Notes: a model not told the origin generated them from the letters alone. 64,000 bases of DNA from Streptomyces qaidamensis (GCF_001611795.1 NZ_CP015098.1:7316001-7380000), one strand, 5' to 3'; shown: positions 42,714-51,117, counted from the stretch's first letter. Program-made: numbers and translations.

Positions 42714-43377
42714 GGGAGGGGTGCTCCTTCGGGTTGGTGGCGGTGCGGGAGTCATGGAAGTGGGCGGTGCGGACGCCCAGGGTCGGGGTGGGACGGAGGG
42801 ACGGATCCTCGCGGAGGCAGCGTCGCAGGTGGGGCAGCATGCCCCGGTCCAACAGGGCCCGCTGCCAGTTCTGCCGTGCCTGCTGCACGCGTGCCTCATG
42901 TGCCGTGCCGTCGCCGCCGCGTATCGCCGTTCTCAGCATCGCGGCGAAGGCGAGGAGGGCACTGGAGCCCGCGATCAGCGTCAGGACCCATCCGGCGGTG
43001 ACCAGTGAGCCGGGGAGCGTGTCTTCCGTGCCGGTCAGTTGGAGCAGGTAGCCGAGGACGAGCAGGACCGCCGCGGATGCGGCGGCGATGAGCGGGGTGA
43101 GTACCGCCAGGGCCGGCAGCAGGCTGCCGGCGGCGCGGTGTGGGGGCGGGTCGGGCTCCGCCGATGTACGCAAGGCGAGGTACGTGCCGTATTCCGCGCG
43201 TGCCGTGGCGGCTATCTCGTCGGCGTCCCCGAGTGCGCGGAGACGCAGGCGCGCCGTGGCCTGGCCGGTGGGATCGGCGTTCAGGGCCGCAGGGATGTCC
43301 GTGGTGGTGAGTGCCAGGTGCAGTACCGCTTCGAAGTCCGGCCTGTCCTCCTGGCGAAGGCGCAGTGGGTCGGCCAC
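42670..43377 (-). CDS. Membrane protein between two terD genes
   Basis: 235 aa. The N-terminus is acidic and helical (LRLRQEDRPDFEAVLHLAL, LRLRALGDADEIAATARAEY). Two transmembrane helices follow, LLPALAVLTPLIAAASAAVL and SLVTAGWVLTLIAGSSALLA (about 84-145), then a cytoplasmic C-terminus. No known family is recognised. Its 3' end overlaps the downstream terD, which argues for a coupled operon. Confidence 0.7.
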   Translation of the reverse strand: MADPLRLRQEDRPDFEAVLHLALTTTDIPAALNADPTGQATARLRLRALGDADEIAATARAEYGTYLALRTSAEPDPPPHRAAGSLLPALAVLTPLIAAASAAVLLVLGYLLQLTGTEDTLPGSLVTAGWVLTLIAGSSALLAFAAMLRTAIRGGDGTAHEARVQQARQNWQRALLDRGMLPHLRRCLREDPSLRPTPTLGVRTAHFHDSRTATNPKEHPSHVGQPEQGPADQPQ

Positions 43378-43482
43378 ATGGTCTCCTGAGGGGGGAAGGC
43401 TTCGGTGTCGTTCTCGGAGCGGCGCGGAGGCGGCGCCGGACCTGCCCGGGGTGGGTCGGTCGGGCGCCGCCTCCGCGGGATT

Positions 43483-44058
43483 TCAGACGCCCACGCCGAA
43501 GTCGGAGGCGATCCCGGCAAGGCCCGAGGCGTAGCCCTGCCCGACGGCGCGGAACTTCCACTCGGCGCCGCTGCGGTAAAGCTCGCCGAAGACCATCGCG
43601 GTCTCGGTGGAGGCGTCCTCGGACAGGTCGTAGCGGGCGATCTCGGCACCGCCGGCCTGGTTCACGACACGGATGAAGGCGTTGCGGACCTGGCCGAAGC
43701 TCTGTCCGCGGCTCTCGGCGTCGTGGATGGACACCGGGAACACGATCCTGTCGACCTCGGCGGGCACGGCAGCGAGGTTCACCTTGACGACCTCGTCGTC
43801 ACCCTCACCTTCACCGGTGAGGTTGTCGCCGGTGTGCTCGACCGAACCGTCGGGGCTCTTGAGGTTGTTGTAGAAGACGAAGTGCTGATCCGACAGAACC
43901 TTGCCGGAGGCGTCGAGGAGCAGGGCGGAGGCGTCGAGGTCGTAGTCGGTGCCGGTGGTCGTACGGACGTCCCAGCCCAGACCGACCAGAACGGCGGTCA
44001 GGCCCGGTGCCTCCTTGCTGAGCGAGACGTTGCCGCCCTTGGACAGGGAAACTCCCAC
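43483..44058 (-). CDS. TerD-family protein, first gene of the operon
   Basis: 191 aa from GTG 44058 with AAGGAG. It has LSKGGNVSLSKEAPGL, YDLDASALLLD, SVEHTGDNLTGEGEGDDE and NAFIRVVNQAGG, the TerD fold with two acidic Ca2+ sites. Closest in form to canonical TerD/TerE. A perfect TCTAC-n6-GTAGA operator lies 59 bp upstream, placing the whole minus-strand operon (terD, membrane protein, terD, tatA-like) under the BlaI-type repressor encoded 0.6 kb away. Confidence 0.94.
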   Translation of the reverse strand: MGVSLSKGGNVSLSKEAPGLTAVLVGLGWDVRTTTGTDYDLDASALLLDASGKVLSDQHFVFYNNLKSPDGSVEHTGDNLTGEGEGDDEVVKVNLAAVPAEVDRIVFPVSIHDAESRGQSFGQVRNAFIRVVNQAGGAEIARYDLSEDASTETAMVFGELYRSGAEWKFRAVGQGYASGLAGIASDFGVGV

Positions 44059-44116
44059 TGCTACTCCTTCTCGGCAGGTGCGGTCGAGGCCCGCGGCGCG
44101 GACCCGGACTCAAGAA

Positions 44117-44132
44117 TCTACATCACTGTAGA
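44117..44132. promoter_or_regulatory. BlaI-type operator, terD operon
   Basis: TCTACATCACTGTAGA, perfect arms. On the minus strand TGTAGATT gives a TAGATT -10 pointing at terD. Confidence 0.75.
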
Positions 44133-44192
44133 GAAAGTGGAAGGGTGACGCGACCGTGCCTCGGGCTCGGCGCGGTCGCGTGATGTTCCTTG

Positions 44193-44453
44193 TCAGTCCC
44201 GTGAGTTGCCGAAGAGCAGGCGATAGGCGATCAGTACTACGAGTGCGCCCGCGATGGCCGAGCCCCAAGTCGCGGCGTCGAAGAGTTCGCGCTGGCTCGG
44301 CCGGTCGAGGAACTCCGCCGACAGTCAGCCGCCCAGGAAGGCGCCGGTGATGCCGATGGGCGTCGTGCCGATGCCGCCTGGATCGCGGCCGGGCAGGACG
44401 GCTTGGGCGATCGCTCCGGCGAGTCCCGGCACCAGCCACGCGATGACACCCAT
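44193..44453 (-). pseudogene. GlsB/YeaQ/YmgE (transglycosylase-associated) membrane protein with in-frame TGA
   Basis: From ATG 44453 (GGAAAGGAAC upstream) the frame reads MGVIAWLVPGLAGAIAQAVL, then GIGTTPIGITGAFLGG, meets TGA at 44326-44328, and continues LSAEFLDRP to a last helix and stop at 44193, 86 codons in all. Homologues have a non-stop residue, often Trp or Phe, at this place, so a TGG to TGA change is likely. These proteins are small three-helix stress-related membrane proteins. The gene is divergent from blaI and shares its operator region. Confidence 0.7.
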
Positions 44454-44517
44454 GTCCCCGAGTTCCTTTCGATGATCCTGCTTGCGTTCACGGGCATGTC
44501 CTCGGAGCGGCGTAGCT

Positions 44518-44533
44518 TCTACAATTCTGTAGA
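44518..44533. promoter_or_regulatory. BlaI-type operator, blaI promoter
   Basis: TCTACAATTCTGTAGA, perfect arms, with TAGAGA as -10 candidate towards blaI. It lies between the divergent GlsB-like gene and blaI, so it may serve both. Confidence 0.75.
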
Positions 44534-44637
44534 GAATGTGGCGGGGGTGTCGAGGCTCGTCGGGCGGTGTGGTGGTCCTGAGGGCGTCTATACGATGTCC
44601 GCGCGGGAAACAGGCGGCGGCGGAAGGGAGACAGGGC

Positions 44638-45027
44638 GTGGCTGAGCAGCGGCAGCGTCCCCGACGGCGGGGGCAGGGTGAGCTGGAGGCGCTGGTCCTG
44701 TCGGCGCTCAGAGAGGCGGACGAGCCGGCGACGGCCGGCTGGGTGCAGGAACGCCTGGGCGGAGACCTTGCCTATACGACCGTCATCACCATCCTGACCC
44801 GGCTGCTGGCCAAGGGGGCGGTCACGCGGGAGCGCGCGGGCCGTTCCTTCGCCTGGACATCCGCGTCGGACCAGGCGGGGCTGGCCGCCCACAGGATGCG
44901 CAAGGTGCTGGACTCCGAAAGCGACCGGGAAGCGGTGCTGGCCAGCTTCGTGACGAGCCTGGGCCCGGACGACGAGCGGCTGCTGCGAGACCTGCTGGAT
45001 CAGGCGAGGAACGAAGGGGAAGACTGA
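44638..45027 (+). CDS. BlaI/MecI-family transcriptional repressor
   Basis: 129 aa from GTG 44638 (GGAAGGGA 8 bp upstream), the usual length. The winged HTH includes LEALVLSALREADEPATAGWV, LAYTTVITILTRLLAKGAVTRERAGRSFAW; the C-terminal dimerisation helices are SDREAVLASFVTSLGPDDERLLRDLL. The family represses beta-lactamase, PBP or stress genes at TACA/TGTA palindromes and is inactivated by proteolysis. Here a perfect palindrome of that class sits in its own promoter and recurs through the next 13 kb. It is followed 6 bp later by an M56 peptidase gene. Confidence 0.93.
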   Translation: MAEQRQRPRRRGQGELEALVLSALREADEPATAGWVQERLGGDLAYTTVITILTRLLAKGAVTRERAGRSFAWTSASDQAGLAAHRMRKVLDSESDREAVLASFVTSLGPDDERLLRDLLDQARNEGED

Positions 45028-45033
45028 ATCCTC

Positions 45034-45966
45034 ATGGGGATGTTCGTCTTTCTGCCGCTGGTGCTGCCCTTGACCGCGTGGCCGATCGCGCGCCTGGCCG
45101 AGCAGCATCTGCATCCACGGACCGCGACCCGGCTGCTGACCGGGGTGGCCGCGGTGATGGCGGCTTGCAGCACGCTGTGCCTCGGCCTGGTGATGGTGGT
45201 CGGCACCGCCCAGCTTCCCGGGAACCCGCTGCCCGACGGCTGGTCGGACCCCGAGGTGCGGGCGGCGGTCCCGTACGACGAGATCGTCGGTAAGGCGGCG
45301 ATTCCCGCGCTCGTCGTGGTGCTGGTGGCGTGTGGTCGGACATTGTGGCGGCACGGGCGGGTGCGCCGTCGGGCTCATCGGGCGCTGGCCGGGTTGCGGG
45401 AGACGGGGGTGGCCGTGCTTCCGGATGACGTCCCCTACGCGTACGCGTTGCCGGGAGGCGGTCGGCGGGATCGCGTGGTGGTGACCACGGCCATGCTGGA
45501 CTGCCTCGAACCGGCCGAGCGCCGGGCGCTGTTCGCCCACGAGCGCGCCCATCTGGCCGCCCGCCACCACCGCTTTCTTCTCGCGGTCCAGCTGGCCGCG
45601 CGGGCCAACCCGTTCCTGCGTCCGCTGCGGACGGCGGTGTCGTACACGGCGGAACGGTGGGCGGACGAGGACGCGGCCCAGACAGTCGGCAGCCGACGGG
45701 CCGTGGCGTGCGCGATCGGCAAGGCGGCCCTGGTCTCTCGCGGCACTCCGGTGGCGACCCTGGCCGGCTTGGCGGCGGGACCGGTGCCGCGCCGGGTGGC
45801 GGCCCTGCTCGGACCCGCTCCGGCGGTGCGCAGCTGGCCGCCGCTGTTCACATCGGTGGGTGCGGCGACGTGGGGCGCGGCGGTGGGGGCTGCCGTGTCG
45901 GCGATGTCGTCGGCGAACTCCGCCGTGACGATGGTCTTCATCCTGCACGCGGCCACACCCCTCTGA
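45034..45966 (+). CDS. M56-family membrane metallopeptidase (BlaR1-like, no sensor domain)
   Basis: 310 aa. Three or more transmembrane helices (for example FVFLPLVLPLTAWPIA, ALVVVLVACG) and a zinc-peptidase motif HERAH at 169-173 with a downstream ERWADEDA third-ligand region. BlaR1 and MecR1 carry a C-terminal penicillin-binding sensor domain; this protein ends right after a last helix, so it cannot sense beta-lactams directly. It probably cleaves or triggers cleavage of the BlaI-type repressor encoded upstream in response to another envelope signal. Confidence 0.9.
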   Translation: MGMFVFLPLVLPLTAWPIARLAEQHLHPRTATRLLTGVAAVMAACSTLCLGLVMVVGTAQLPGNPLPDGWSDPEVRAAVPYDEIVGKAAIPALVVVLVACGRTLWRHGRVRRRAHRALAGLRETGVAVLPDDVPYAYALPGGGRRDRVVVTTAMLDCLEPAERRALFAHERAHLAARHHRFLLAVQLAARANPFLRPLRTAVSYTAERWADEDAAQTVGSRRAVACAIGKAALVSRGTPVATLAGLAAGPVPRRVAALLGPAPAVRSWPPLFTSVGAATWGAAVGAAVSAMSSANSAVTMVFILHAATPL

Positions 45967-45984
45967 ACCGGGTGGGGTGGGGCC

Positions 45985-46353
45985 TCAGGCGTGATCGGTG
46001 AGCGCGGCGAGTCCGGCGACGAGCCCCACGTAGGCCAGGAGCGCGAGCAAACAGACGACCAGCACCAGCCAGCCCGCCAGGATGCCGGCCAAGGCCAGCC
46101 CGCGGCCTTCCCCGTCCACCCGGCGTCCCCGGAAGCGGCCCATGTGCCCGGCGGGTATGGCGATCAGAGCGCACAGCATGGCCAGCCCGACGAAGATGCC
46201 GGGGTTGATCCAGGCGATGCCGGTGGCGAAGTTCGCGAGGAACGCGACGCCGCCCAGCGCGAAGAACGCACCGACCTTCGCCGCCCGGTTCCGTCCCCCG
46301 AGCGTCCGCGCCGGCTCGCCGACCGCCGTCCGCGCGTCGTTGGTGCTGCTCAC
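45985..46353 (-). CDS. DUF4190-type membrane protein
   Basis: 122 aa from GTG 46353. Three hydrophobic segments: AKVGAFFALGGVAFLANFAT, NPGIFVGLAMLCALIAIPAG and LAGILAGWLVLVVCLLALL. GHMGRFRGRRVDGEGRGLALAGI between the last two is the usual DUF4190 loop. Function unknown. Convergent to the M56 gene and divergent from the LCP gene, with an operator in the shared upstream region. Confidence 0.75.
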   Translation of the reverse strand: MSSTNDARTAVGEPARTLGGRNRAAKVGAFFALGGVAFLANFATGIAWINPGIFVGLAMLCALIAIPAGHMGRFRGRRVDGEGRGLALAGILAGWLVLVVCLLALLAYVGLVAGLAALTDHA

Positions 46354-46457
46354 GCCCAATCCCCCAAGGCTTCCGTGTCCTGCATGCGCGCGGAGCAAGG
46401 GATGTTACGGCCACGCAGAGCCCGGTCGAGGTGAGGCCCACTCTTTCCCGCCGTATC

Positions 46458-46473
46458 TCTACATGGATGTAGA
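46458..46473. promoter_or_regulatory. BlaI-type operator, LCP gene promoter
   Basis: TCTACATGGATGTAGA; arms extend to CTCTACA/TGTAGAG. TAGAGT points to the LCP gene 78 bp away; the divergent DUF4190 gene is 104 bp away. Confidence 0.75.
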
Positions 46474-46551
46474 GTTCAGTCGTTCGGCGGACACAGGGCT
46501 GGCCGCCCGAGGGCAACGGACGGCGGGACCCAGGCGGAGGAGTGGGCGTCA

Positions 46552-47937
46552 GTGAGCGGTATGGGAAGGCGGCGCGCTCCGGCCGGAGCGGGGAAGGTTC
46601 GGCTGACGCGGCGGGGGCGGCGGGTCCTGATGTGGAGCGCGGGCATGTGCTCGGCGCTCGTCCTCGGTGTCGCGGGTGTCGGCGCCTGGCTCTACCAGGA
46701 TCTGGACGGCAACATCCAGGGCGCCGACCTCGACAACAAGCTCGGCGGCAACCGACCGGTCAACCTCAGCCCCGGCTCCAAGAACATCCTGGTCGTCGGC
46801 TCCGACAGCCGCGACGGCGGCAATGCGAAGTACGGCAAGGGTCTCACCACCATGCAGTCGGACACGCTGATGATGCTGCACATCCCGGCGAACCGGGAGT
46901 GGGCCACCGTCGTGTCCTTCCCCCGCGACTCGTGGGTGGAGATACCGGCCTGCGACAAGGGTGACAGCACCAAGTCCGCGCCACACCACTTCAAGATCAA
47001 CGAAGCGTTCGCGATCGGCGGCACCAGCGGCGAGGTCGCCGAGGCCGCGGCCTGCACCATCAGGACGGTCGAGGCCAACACCGGCCTGCGCATCGACCAC
47101 TTCATGTCCGTCGACTTCCAGGGTTTCAAGGGCATGGTCAACGCCCTCGACGGCATAGAGGTCTGCCCGGAACAGGCCATCCACGACGAGAAGGCTCACC
47201 TGGACCTGGAGGCCGGCTGCCAGACCGTCAGGGACGAGGAGGCGCTCGGATACGTACGCGCCCGCTACAGCATCGGTGACGGTTCCGACACCGGACGCAT
47301 CGGACGCCAGCAGGAGTTCATGCAGGCCCTGGCCGAAAAGGCGCAGTCCAGGCTGACCAGCCCGAACGCGCTGTACGGCTTCCTTCAGTCCGCCACCAAG
47401 TCCCTCACCACGGACGACAACCTTGCGGGCATCAAGCCGCTGTACGGACTCGCCTCCGAGCTCAAGGGCATCCCCAGCGACCGCCTGACCTTCCTCACCG
47501 TGCCCAACTACCCACGCGAGGCCGACGTGCCCTCCGACAAGGCGAACATCGTGTGGCAGTACCCGCAGGCCGCCGAGTTGTTCACGGCCCTGGCCAAGGA
47601 CGAGGAGGTCGACAAGAAGCAGCTCAAAGCGGATTCCGAGGAGCCCCTCTACGCCTCCTCCGTGCGCGTCCAGGTCCTCAACGGCACCGGCATCCCGGGC
47701 CGTGCCGCCGCCGTCGCCGAGAAGCTGCGCCACGCCGGCTTCACCGTCGTCGGCACGGGCAACGCCCCGGAGACAACGCGCACCACCACGGTCAGCCATC
47801 CGCAGGGCATGGACGCAAAGGCCGAGGTGCTCGCCTCCCGGTTGGCCGATGCGCGGGCCGGGCAGGGCACGGATGTTACCGCCGACGCCGTGACCCTGAC
47901 GGTCGGAACTGACCTCGACCCCGAGGTCATCCTGTGA
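46552..47937 (+). CDS. LytR-CpsA-Psr (LCP) family cell-wall glycopolymer ligase with LytR_C domain
   Basis: 461 aa from GTG. A basic cytoplasmic head (RLTRRGRRV) precedes the transmembrane helix LMWSAGMCSALVLGVAGVGAWL, then the LCP domain (about 70-270). Conserved features are LVVGSDSRDG, QSDTLMMLHIP, VVSFPRDSWV with the catalytic Arg, HFMSVDFQGFKGMVNALDGI, and RARYSIGDGSDTGRIGRQQ. The C-terminal LytR_C domain starts VRVQVLNGTGIPGRA. LCP enzymes attach teichoic-acid-like polymers to peptidoglycan. The upstream operator links it to the BlaI-type regulon. Confidence 0.94.
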   Translation: MSGMGRRRAPAGAGKVRLTRRGRRVLMWSAGMCSALVLGVAGVGAWLYQDLDGNIQGADLDNKLGGNRPVNLSPGSKNILVVGSDSRDGGNAKYGKGLTTMQSDTLMMLHIPANREWATVVSFPRDSWVEIPACDKGDSTKSAPHHFKINEAFAIGGTSGEVAEAAACTIRTVEANTGLRIDHFMSVDFQGFKGMVNALDGIEVCPEQAIHDEKAHLDLEAGCQTVRDEEALGYVRARYSIGDGSDTGRIGRQQEFMQALAEKAQSRLTSPNALYGFLQSATKSLTTDDNLAGIKPLYGLASELKGIPSDRLTFLTVPNYPREADVPSDKANIVWQYPQAAELFTALAKDEEVDKKQLKADSEEPLYASSVRVQVLNGTGIPGRAAAVAEKLRHAGFTVVGTGNAPETTRTTTVSHPQGMDAKAEVLASRLADARAGQGTDVTADAVTLTVGTDLDPEVIL

Positions 47938-48039
47938 AGCGCGCCTCCGATCCGCCTGGCAGCCCAGGAACCGCCCACCCAGGTGAGCAGCGGGACGAGG
48001 CTGACTCGTGCAGAGCGTGAGATTCGAACGAGGGGCCCC

Positions 48040-48654
48040 TTAGGCGTCCGCCGTGTTCCTTTCGGGTCCCGGCCGGACGACCTCCGTGGCGTAGAGGGGT
48101 GCGGCATAGGCGTCGGCCGCGCTCTCGGTCAGGTACGGGGACAGGCGCAACAGAATCCGTCCCTTGAGGTAGGCGTGCTCGGCGTGGGCCGGTGATCGGG
48201 CCGCGGAGGTCTGCAGGCGCTCGGCGCGGGATCGGGCGGCATCCGCGCCGGGGAACACCTCGATCGCACCGCCGAGATGGACGCTGCCGGGATCGGGTGC
48301 GGTGACCGCGCCGCCGTCGATCCGCCGATCCTCGAATGTCAGCTTGCTGCGGTAGTTGTTCTGCACCCCCAGGAGCCCATCGGGATCCTCCTCGCGGTGG
48401 GCGTAGAGGACCGCGTTCTCGACGGGGAGTCCCGCCCCCTCCACGAGACGGAAGACGGTTTCGGCCTCATCGGTGACGGTTGCGGTGCTCGTGTGCCGGT
48501 CCTGACGGTGTCCGGCGCGGAACGGCAGTGGGATCTTTTCCTGGGGCAGGGCCGAGAGCACGATGCTGACCAGCATCACGGCACTGGCCAGGACCGCTGC
48601 CGTGCGCAGATGCCGCAGGGAGCTCCGCCTCACGGATTGGCCGACGTCCCGCAT
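48040..48654 (-). CDS. Membrane-anchored extracytoplasmic protein, unknown function
   Basis: 204 aa from ATG 48654 (GGAG 5 bp upstream). One N-terminal helix, TAAVLASAVMLVSIVLSAL, is followed by a domain of about 160 residues outside the membrane (TDEAETVFRLVEGAGLPVEN, FPGADAARSRAERLQ, AYLKGRILLRLSPYL). The last part resembles proteins that score repeated residue blocks, but no family is certain. It lies 76 bp downstream of terB on the same strand, so it is probably in the terB operon and regulon. Confidence 0.7.
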   Translation of the reverse strand: MRDVGQSVRRSSLRHLRTAAVLASAVMLVSIVLSALPQEKIPLPFRAGHRQDRHTSTATVTDEAETVFRLVEGAGLPVENAVLYAHREEDPDGLLGVQNNYRSKLTFEDRRIDGGAVTAPDPGSVHLGGAIEVFPGADAARSRAERLQTSAARSPAHAEHAYLKGRILLRLSPYLTESAADAYAAPLYATEVVRPGPERNTADA

Positions 48655-48730
48655 TGCCACTCCAGCTGTCGCCGTGTTTGTGGCGGGCCGGCGCCCAAGG
48701 AGCGCCGGCCCGCCACACGGTCCGGGTCGG

Positions 48731-49186
48731 TCAGAGGTCGAACTCGTGGGGCGGCAGACCGAGGGTGTAGCAAGCCTCGCGGACCACGGCCTGCTCGTCC
48801 TTGTCGAAGTCGCCGTCGGCGCCGCCGATGACGATGCCGATCTGGATGACGGCCCGTGCTTCGGCGGGCTTCTTCTTTGCCTTGGCGATCTCCTGCATGA
48901 CGCTCACCTTGCCGAAGGCGAAGTCGGCGGTGAGCTTGTTGAGGTTCTCCTCGAAGTGGCGGCGCAGGTCGTCGGCGTCGAAGTTCTGCAACACCTCGTT
49001 GGTGGCGATGAGCTGGGCCACCCGCTGCCGCTCGGAGGGGTCGACGGTGCCGTCGGCGGCGGCGACGAGCGCGCACATCGCCATGCTGGCGTCGCGGAAG
49101 GCGCCGCTCTTCAGGTCGTTCTTCTTCGCCATGAGCTGGGTCTGCATCGTGGATGCGGACTCCTTGAGGCGGTCCCACAGGGCCAT
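48731..49186 (-). CDS. TerB-family tellurite-resistance/stress protein
   Basis: 151 aa. ASMAMCALVAAADGTVDPSE and IGIVIGGADGDFDKDEQAVV are the paired acidic metal-binding loops of TerB; the all-helical pattern and length match. TerB is a cytoplasmic partner of TerC/TerD in membrane-associated stress complexes. A CTTCTAC-n6-GTAGAAG operator is 57 bp upstream. Confidence 0.93.
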   Translation of the reverse strand: MALWDRLKESASTMQTQLMAKKNDLKSGAFRDASMAMCALVAAADGTVDPSERQRVAQLIATNEVLQNFDADDLRRHFEENLNKLTADFAFGKVSVMQEIAKAKKKPAEARAVIQIGIVIGGADGDFDKDEQAVVREACYTLGLPPHEFDL

Positions 49187-49242
49187 GAGAACTCCGTACG
49201 TGTCGGGAGGATGCCCGGACCGGGGTGCTCCGGACAGCGCTT

Positions 49243-49262
49243 CTTCTACAGCACAGTAGAAG
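49243..49262. promoter_or_regulatory. BlaI-type operator, terB promoter
   Basis: CTTCTACAGCACAGTAGAAG, 7-bp perfect arms. TAGAAG on the minus strand is the -10 candidate for terB. Confidence 0.75.
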
Positions 49263-49340
49263 TTATCAGCCGGGGGCGGGGAGATGTGCCCCTCCATGCC
49301 CCCGGCCGGTGCATCCTTTACGGTCTGCCGGGGCCTGCTA

Positions 49341-50351
49341 TCAGCCCTCGTCCTCCTCGTCGCCCTCGAAGAAGTCTCCGACCTCGTCCACGACTTCGGC
49401 CGCGACCATGCCGCCGACGACACCGACCGCGAGCCCGGCGGCGCCGGCGGCGACGGCGGTGCCCATGCCGGGGCCGGAACGGCGGTGGTCGTCGTGGTGG
49501 TGGTCGCCGTGCCCGTGGTGTCCGCCGTGTCCGTGCCCGGCGTACGGGTCACCGTGACCGTAGGCGCCGTGGGAGCCGTGCGACGCCCGGTGCTCGACCA
49601 GCTGGCGGATCCAGCCGTCGACTTCCGTGTTCCAGTCACGGGAGTCGTGATGGCCGACAGTGAAGCGGGTCAGCGCGTCGTGGCCGCCGGAGAAGAAGCC
49701 GCCGCGCTTGTCGGCCTCCATGACGACCTCGACGCCGCCCGGGTTGGCCAGGAAGGTCACCTCGATCTCGTTGACCTGGTGCGCGTACTGCGGTGCCGGG
49801 GTCAGCTCGATCTCCTGGTAGAACGGCAGCCGCTGGCCGGTGCCACCGATGCGCCCGTACTCCAGGTCGGCCGACTTGAAGCCGAAACCGAGCTGGCCGA
49901 GGGCTTCGAGGATCACCTCCTGCGCGGGCAGCGGGGCGATGTTCAGCTGGTCCAGGTCGCCCTTGTCCTTGGCGCCGGCCACCGCCAGCTCGGTGCGCAC
50001 GCCGAGGACGATGCCAAGGCCCTGCCCGTACAGCTCGGTGATCGGCGTCTCCCACGGCAGCGTCAGGGTGAACGGGACGCTGTGCTGCTGACCCGCGCCG
50101 AGCCGGAAGCCGCCGCCGACGGTGAACCGCTCGAAGGCGACAACCCCCTCGCTCTCGCCCTCACTGTGCTCGGCCTCGACCCGGGCCACGAGCTCCAGGG
50201 TGATGTGCTCGATGTCGAAGTCGGCGTCCCCGCCCTTGAGATGGACCTGGCCGGTCAGCGCGCCGCCGGGGCGGGCGGCTCCCGGGTCGAGGACCGTGTC
50301 GACGGTGGGTCCGCCCACGCCGAGTGAACCGAGCAGTCGTTTGAACACCAT
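49341..50351 (-). CDS. Spo0M-family (arrestin-fold) sporulation-control protein with His-rich tail
   Basis: 336 aa from ATG 50351. The arrestin-like two-lobe domain (about 1-245) has VDTVLDPGAARPGGALTGQV, FDIEHITLELVARVE, HSVPFTLTLPWETPI and LGIVLGVRTELAVAGAKD. It is followed by a striking tail with about 15 His mixed with Gly and Asp (about 265-300), a glycine-zipper hydrophobic segment (GTAVAAGAAGLAVGVVGGMV) and an acidic end. The tail suggests metal binding and the last helix membrane contact. It probably shares an operon with the 72-residue gene upstream. Confidence 0.9.
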   Translation of the reverse strand: MVFKRLLGSLGVGGPTVDTVLDPGAARPGGALTGQVHLKGGDADFDIEHITLELVARVEAEHSEGESEGVVAFERFTVGGGFRLGAGQQHSVPFTLTLPWETPITELYGQGLGIVLGVRTELAVAGAKDKGDLDQLNIAPLPAQEVILEALGQLGFGFKSADLEYGRIGGTGQRLPFYQEIELTPAPQYAHQVNEIEVTFLANPGGVEVVMEADKRGGFFSGGHDALTRFTVGHHDSRDWNTEVDGWIRQLVEHRASHGSHGAYGHGDPYAGHGHGGHHGHGDHHHDDHRRSGPGMGTAVAAGAAGLAVGVVGGMVAAEVVDEVGDFFEGDEEDEG

Positions 50352-50447
50352 GGTGGCGTCCACTCCTTATGCGTGCGTGTGTCTCGTTCAGGTGTGGTGC
50401 CGCGTACCGGGGCGGGCACGCGGCACCACGGCTGTGCGCGGGGCGGG

Positions 50448-50666
50448 CTACTTGGCCGAGTCCAGCGCGGCGAGGGCCTGCGCCCAGCGGACGTACTTCA
50501 ACTCGGCCAGGTCGGCTACGGTTTTGACCCCGAACGCCTCCTGGAGCAGCTCGCCGTCACGGTCGGAGACGCCCTTGAGTGCCCCCACCGGGGCGGCCAG
50601 GATCTCGGGCAGGGGCTTGTCCGCCCACGCCTTGTCGAGCACCTTGTCCAGGTCGATCGAAGCCAT
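50448..50666 (-). CDS. Small helix-hairpin-helix-like protein (72 aa)
   Basis: LAAPVGALKGVSDRDGELLQ followed by FGVKTVADLAELKYVRWAQA resembles a single HhH/Rad51-N-like fold. No catalytic residues. First gene after the operator at 50711 and 96 bp before spo0M on the same strand. A protein-protein or DNA-binding adaptor is possible but unproven. Confidence 0.7.
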   Translation of the reverse strand: MASIDLDKVLDKAWADKPLPEILAAPVGALKGVSDRDGELLQEAFGVKTVADLAELKYVRWAQALAALDSAK

Positions 50667-50710
50667 GCGTGTCCTCTTCCGGGTGCGTGAGGCCCGGCCC
50701 TGCTGCGGGC

Positions 50711-50730
50711 CTTCTACAAACGAGTAGAAG
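50711..50730. promoter_or_regulatory. BlaI-type operator, spo0M operon
   Basis: CTTCTACAAACGAGTAGAAG, 7-bp perfect arms, 45 bp upstream of the 72-residue gene. The 387 bp to its right (50731-51117) hold no supportable gene. Confidence 0.75.
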
Positions 50731-51117
50731 CATAGGGCTGTCGCAGGCCGGGAGGGGCACGGTCGGCGCGGGCACGCCTGGAAAGGCCGAAAACGGGCTC
50801 TTGCGAGGCGAGTGCGGCGACGAGTTCGCCGCTCCGGGGGCCGTGCGCGAAGGATGCAGGCCAGCGGCTCCTCGCCGGTACTGCCCCGTCGGCGGCCCGT
50901 GCCGTGCAAGCGGTGACGGTTCTGCCCGGTGGTTGCAGGCCGCCGGGGGCGGCACAGGATGCCCTGCGGGGCCGACCGAGTGACCGGCGATCAGGCACGA
51001 GGGGAGGGGCCGGACGGTCCCGTCAGTGGACACCGGGTTCTCTGGCGGTGAGATGAGGTCGGCGTGAAGCTGAAGATGCAAGGTCTGGCATCCGGGATCC
51101 GGGATCCGGGAGGCACC

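Noticed and set aside
44326..44328. TGA as a selenocysteine codon in the GlsB-like gene
   Set aside because: The family has no selenocysteine members and no SECIS-like structure is apparent; a TGG to TGA mutation is simpler.
47990..48040. GATTCGAAC-like T-loop sequence resembling a tRNA gene on the minus strand
   Set aside because: The flanking bases do not form a 5-bp T stem and no acceptor, D or anticodon arms can be drawn.
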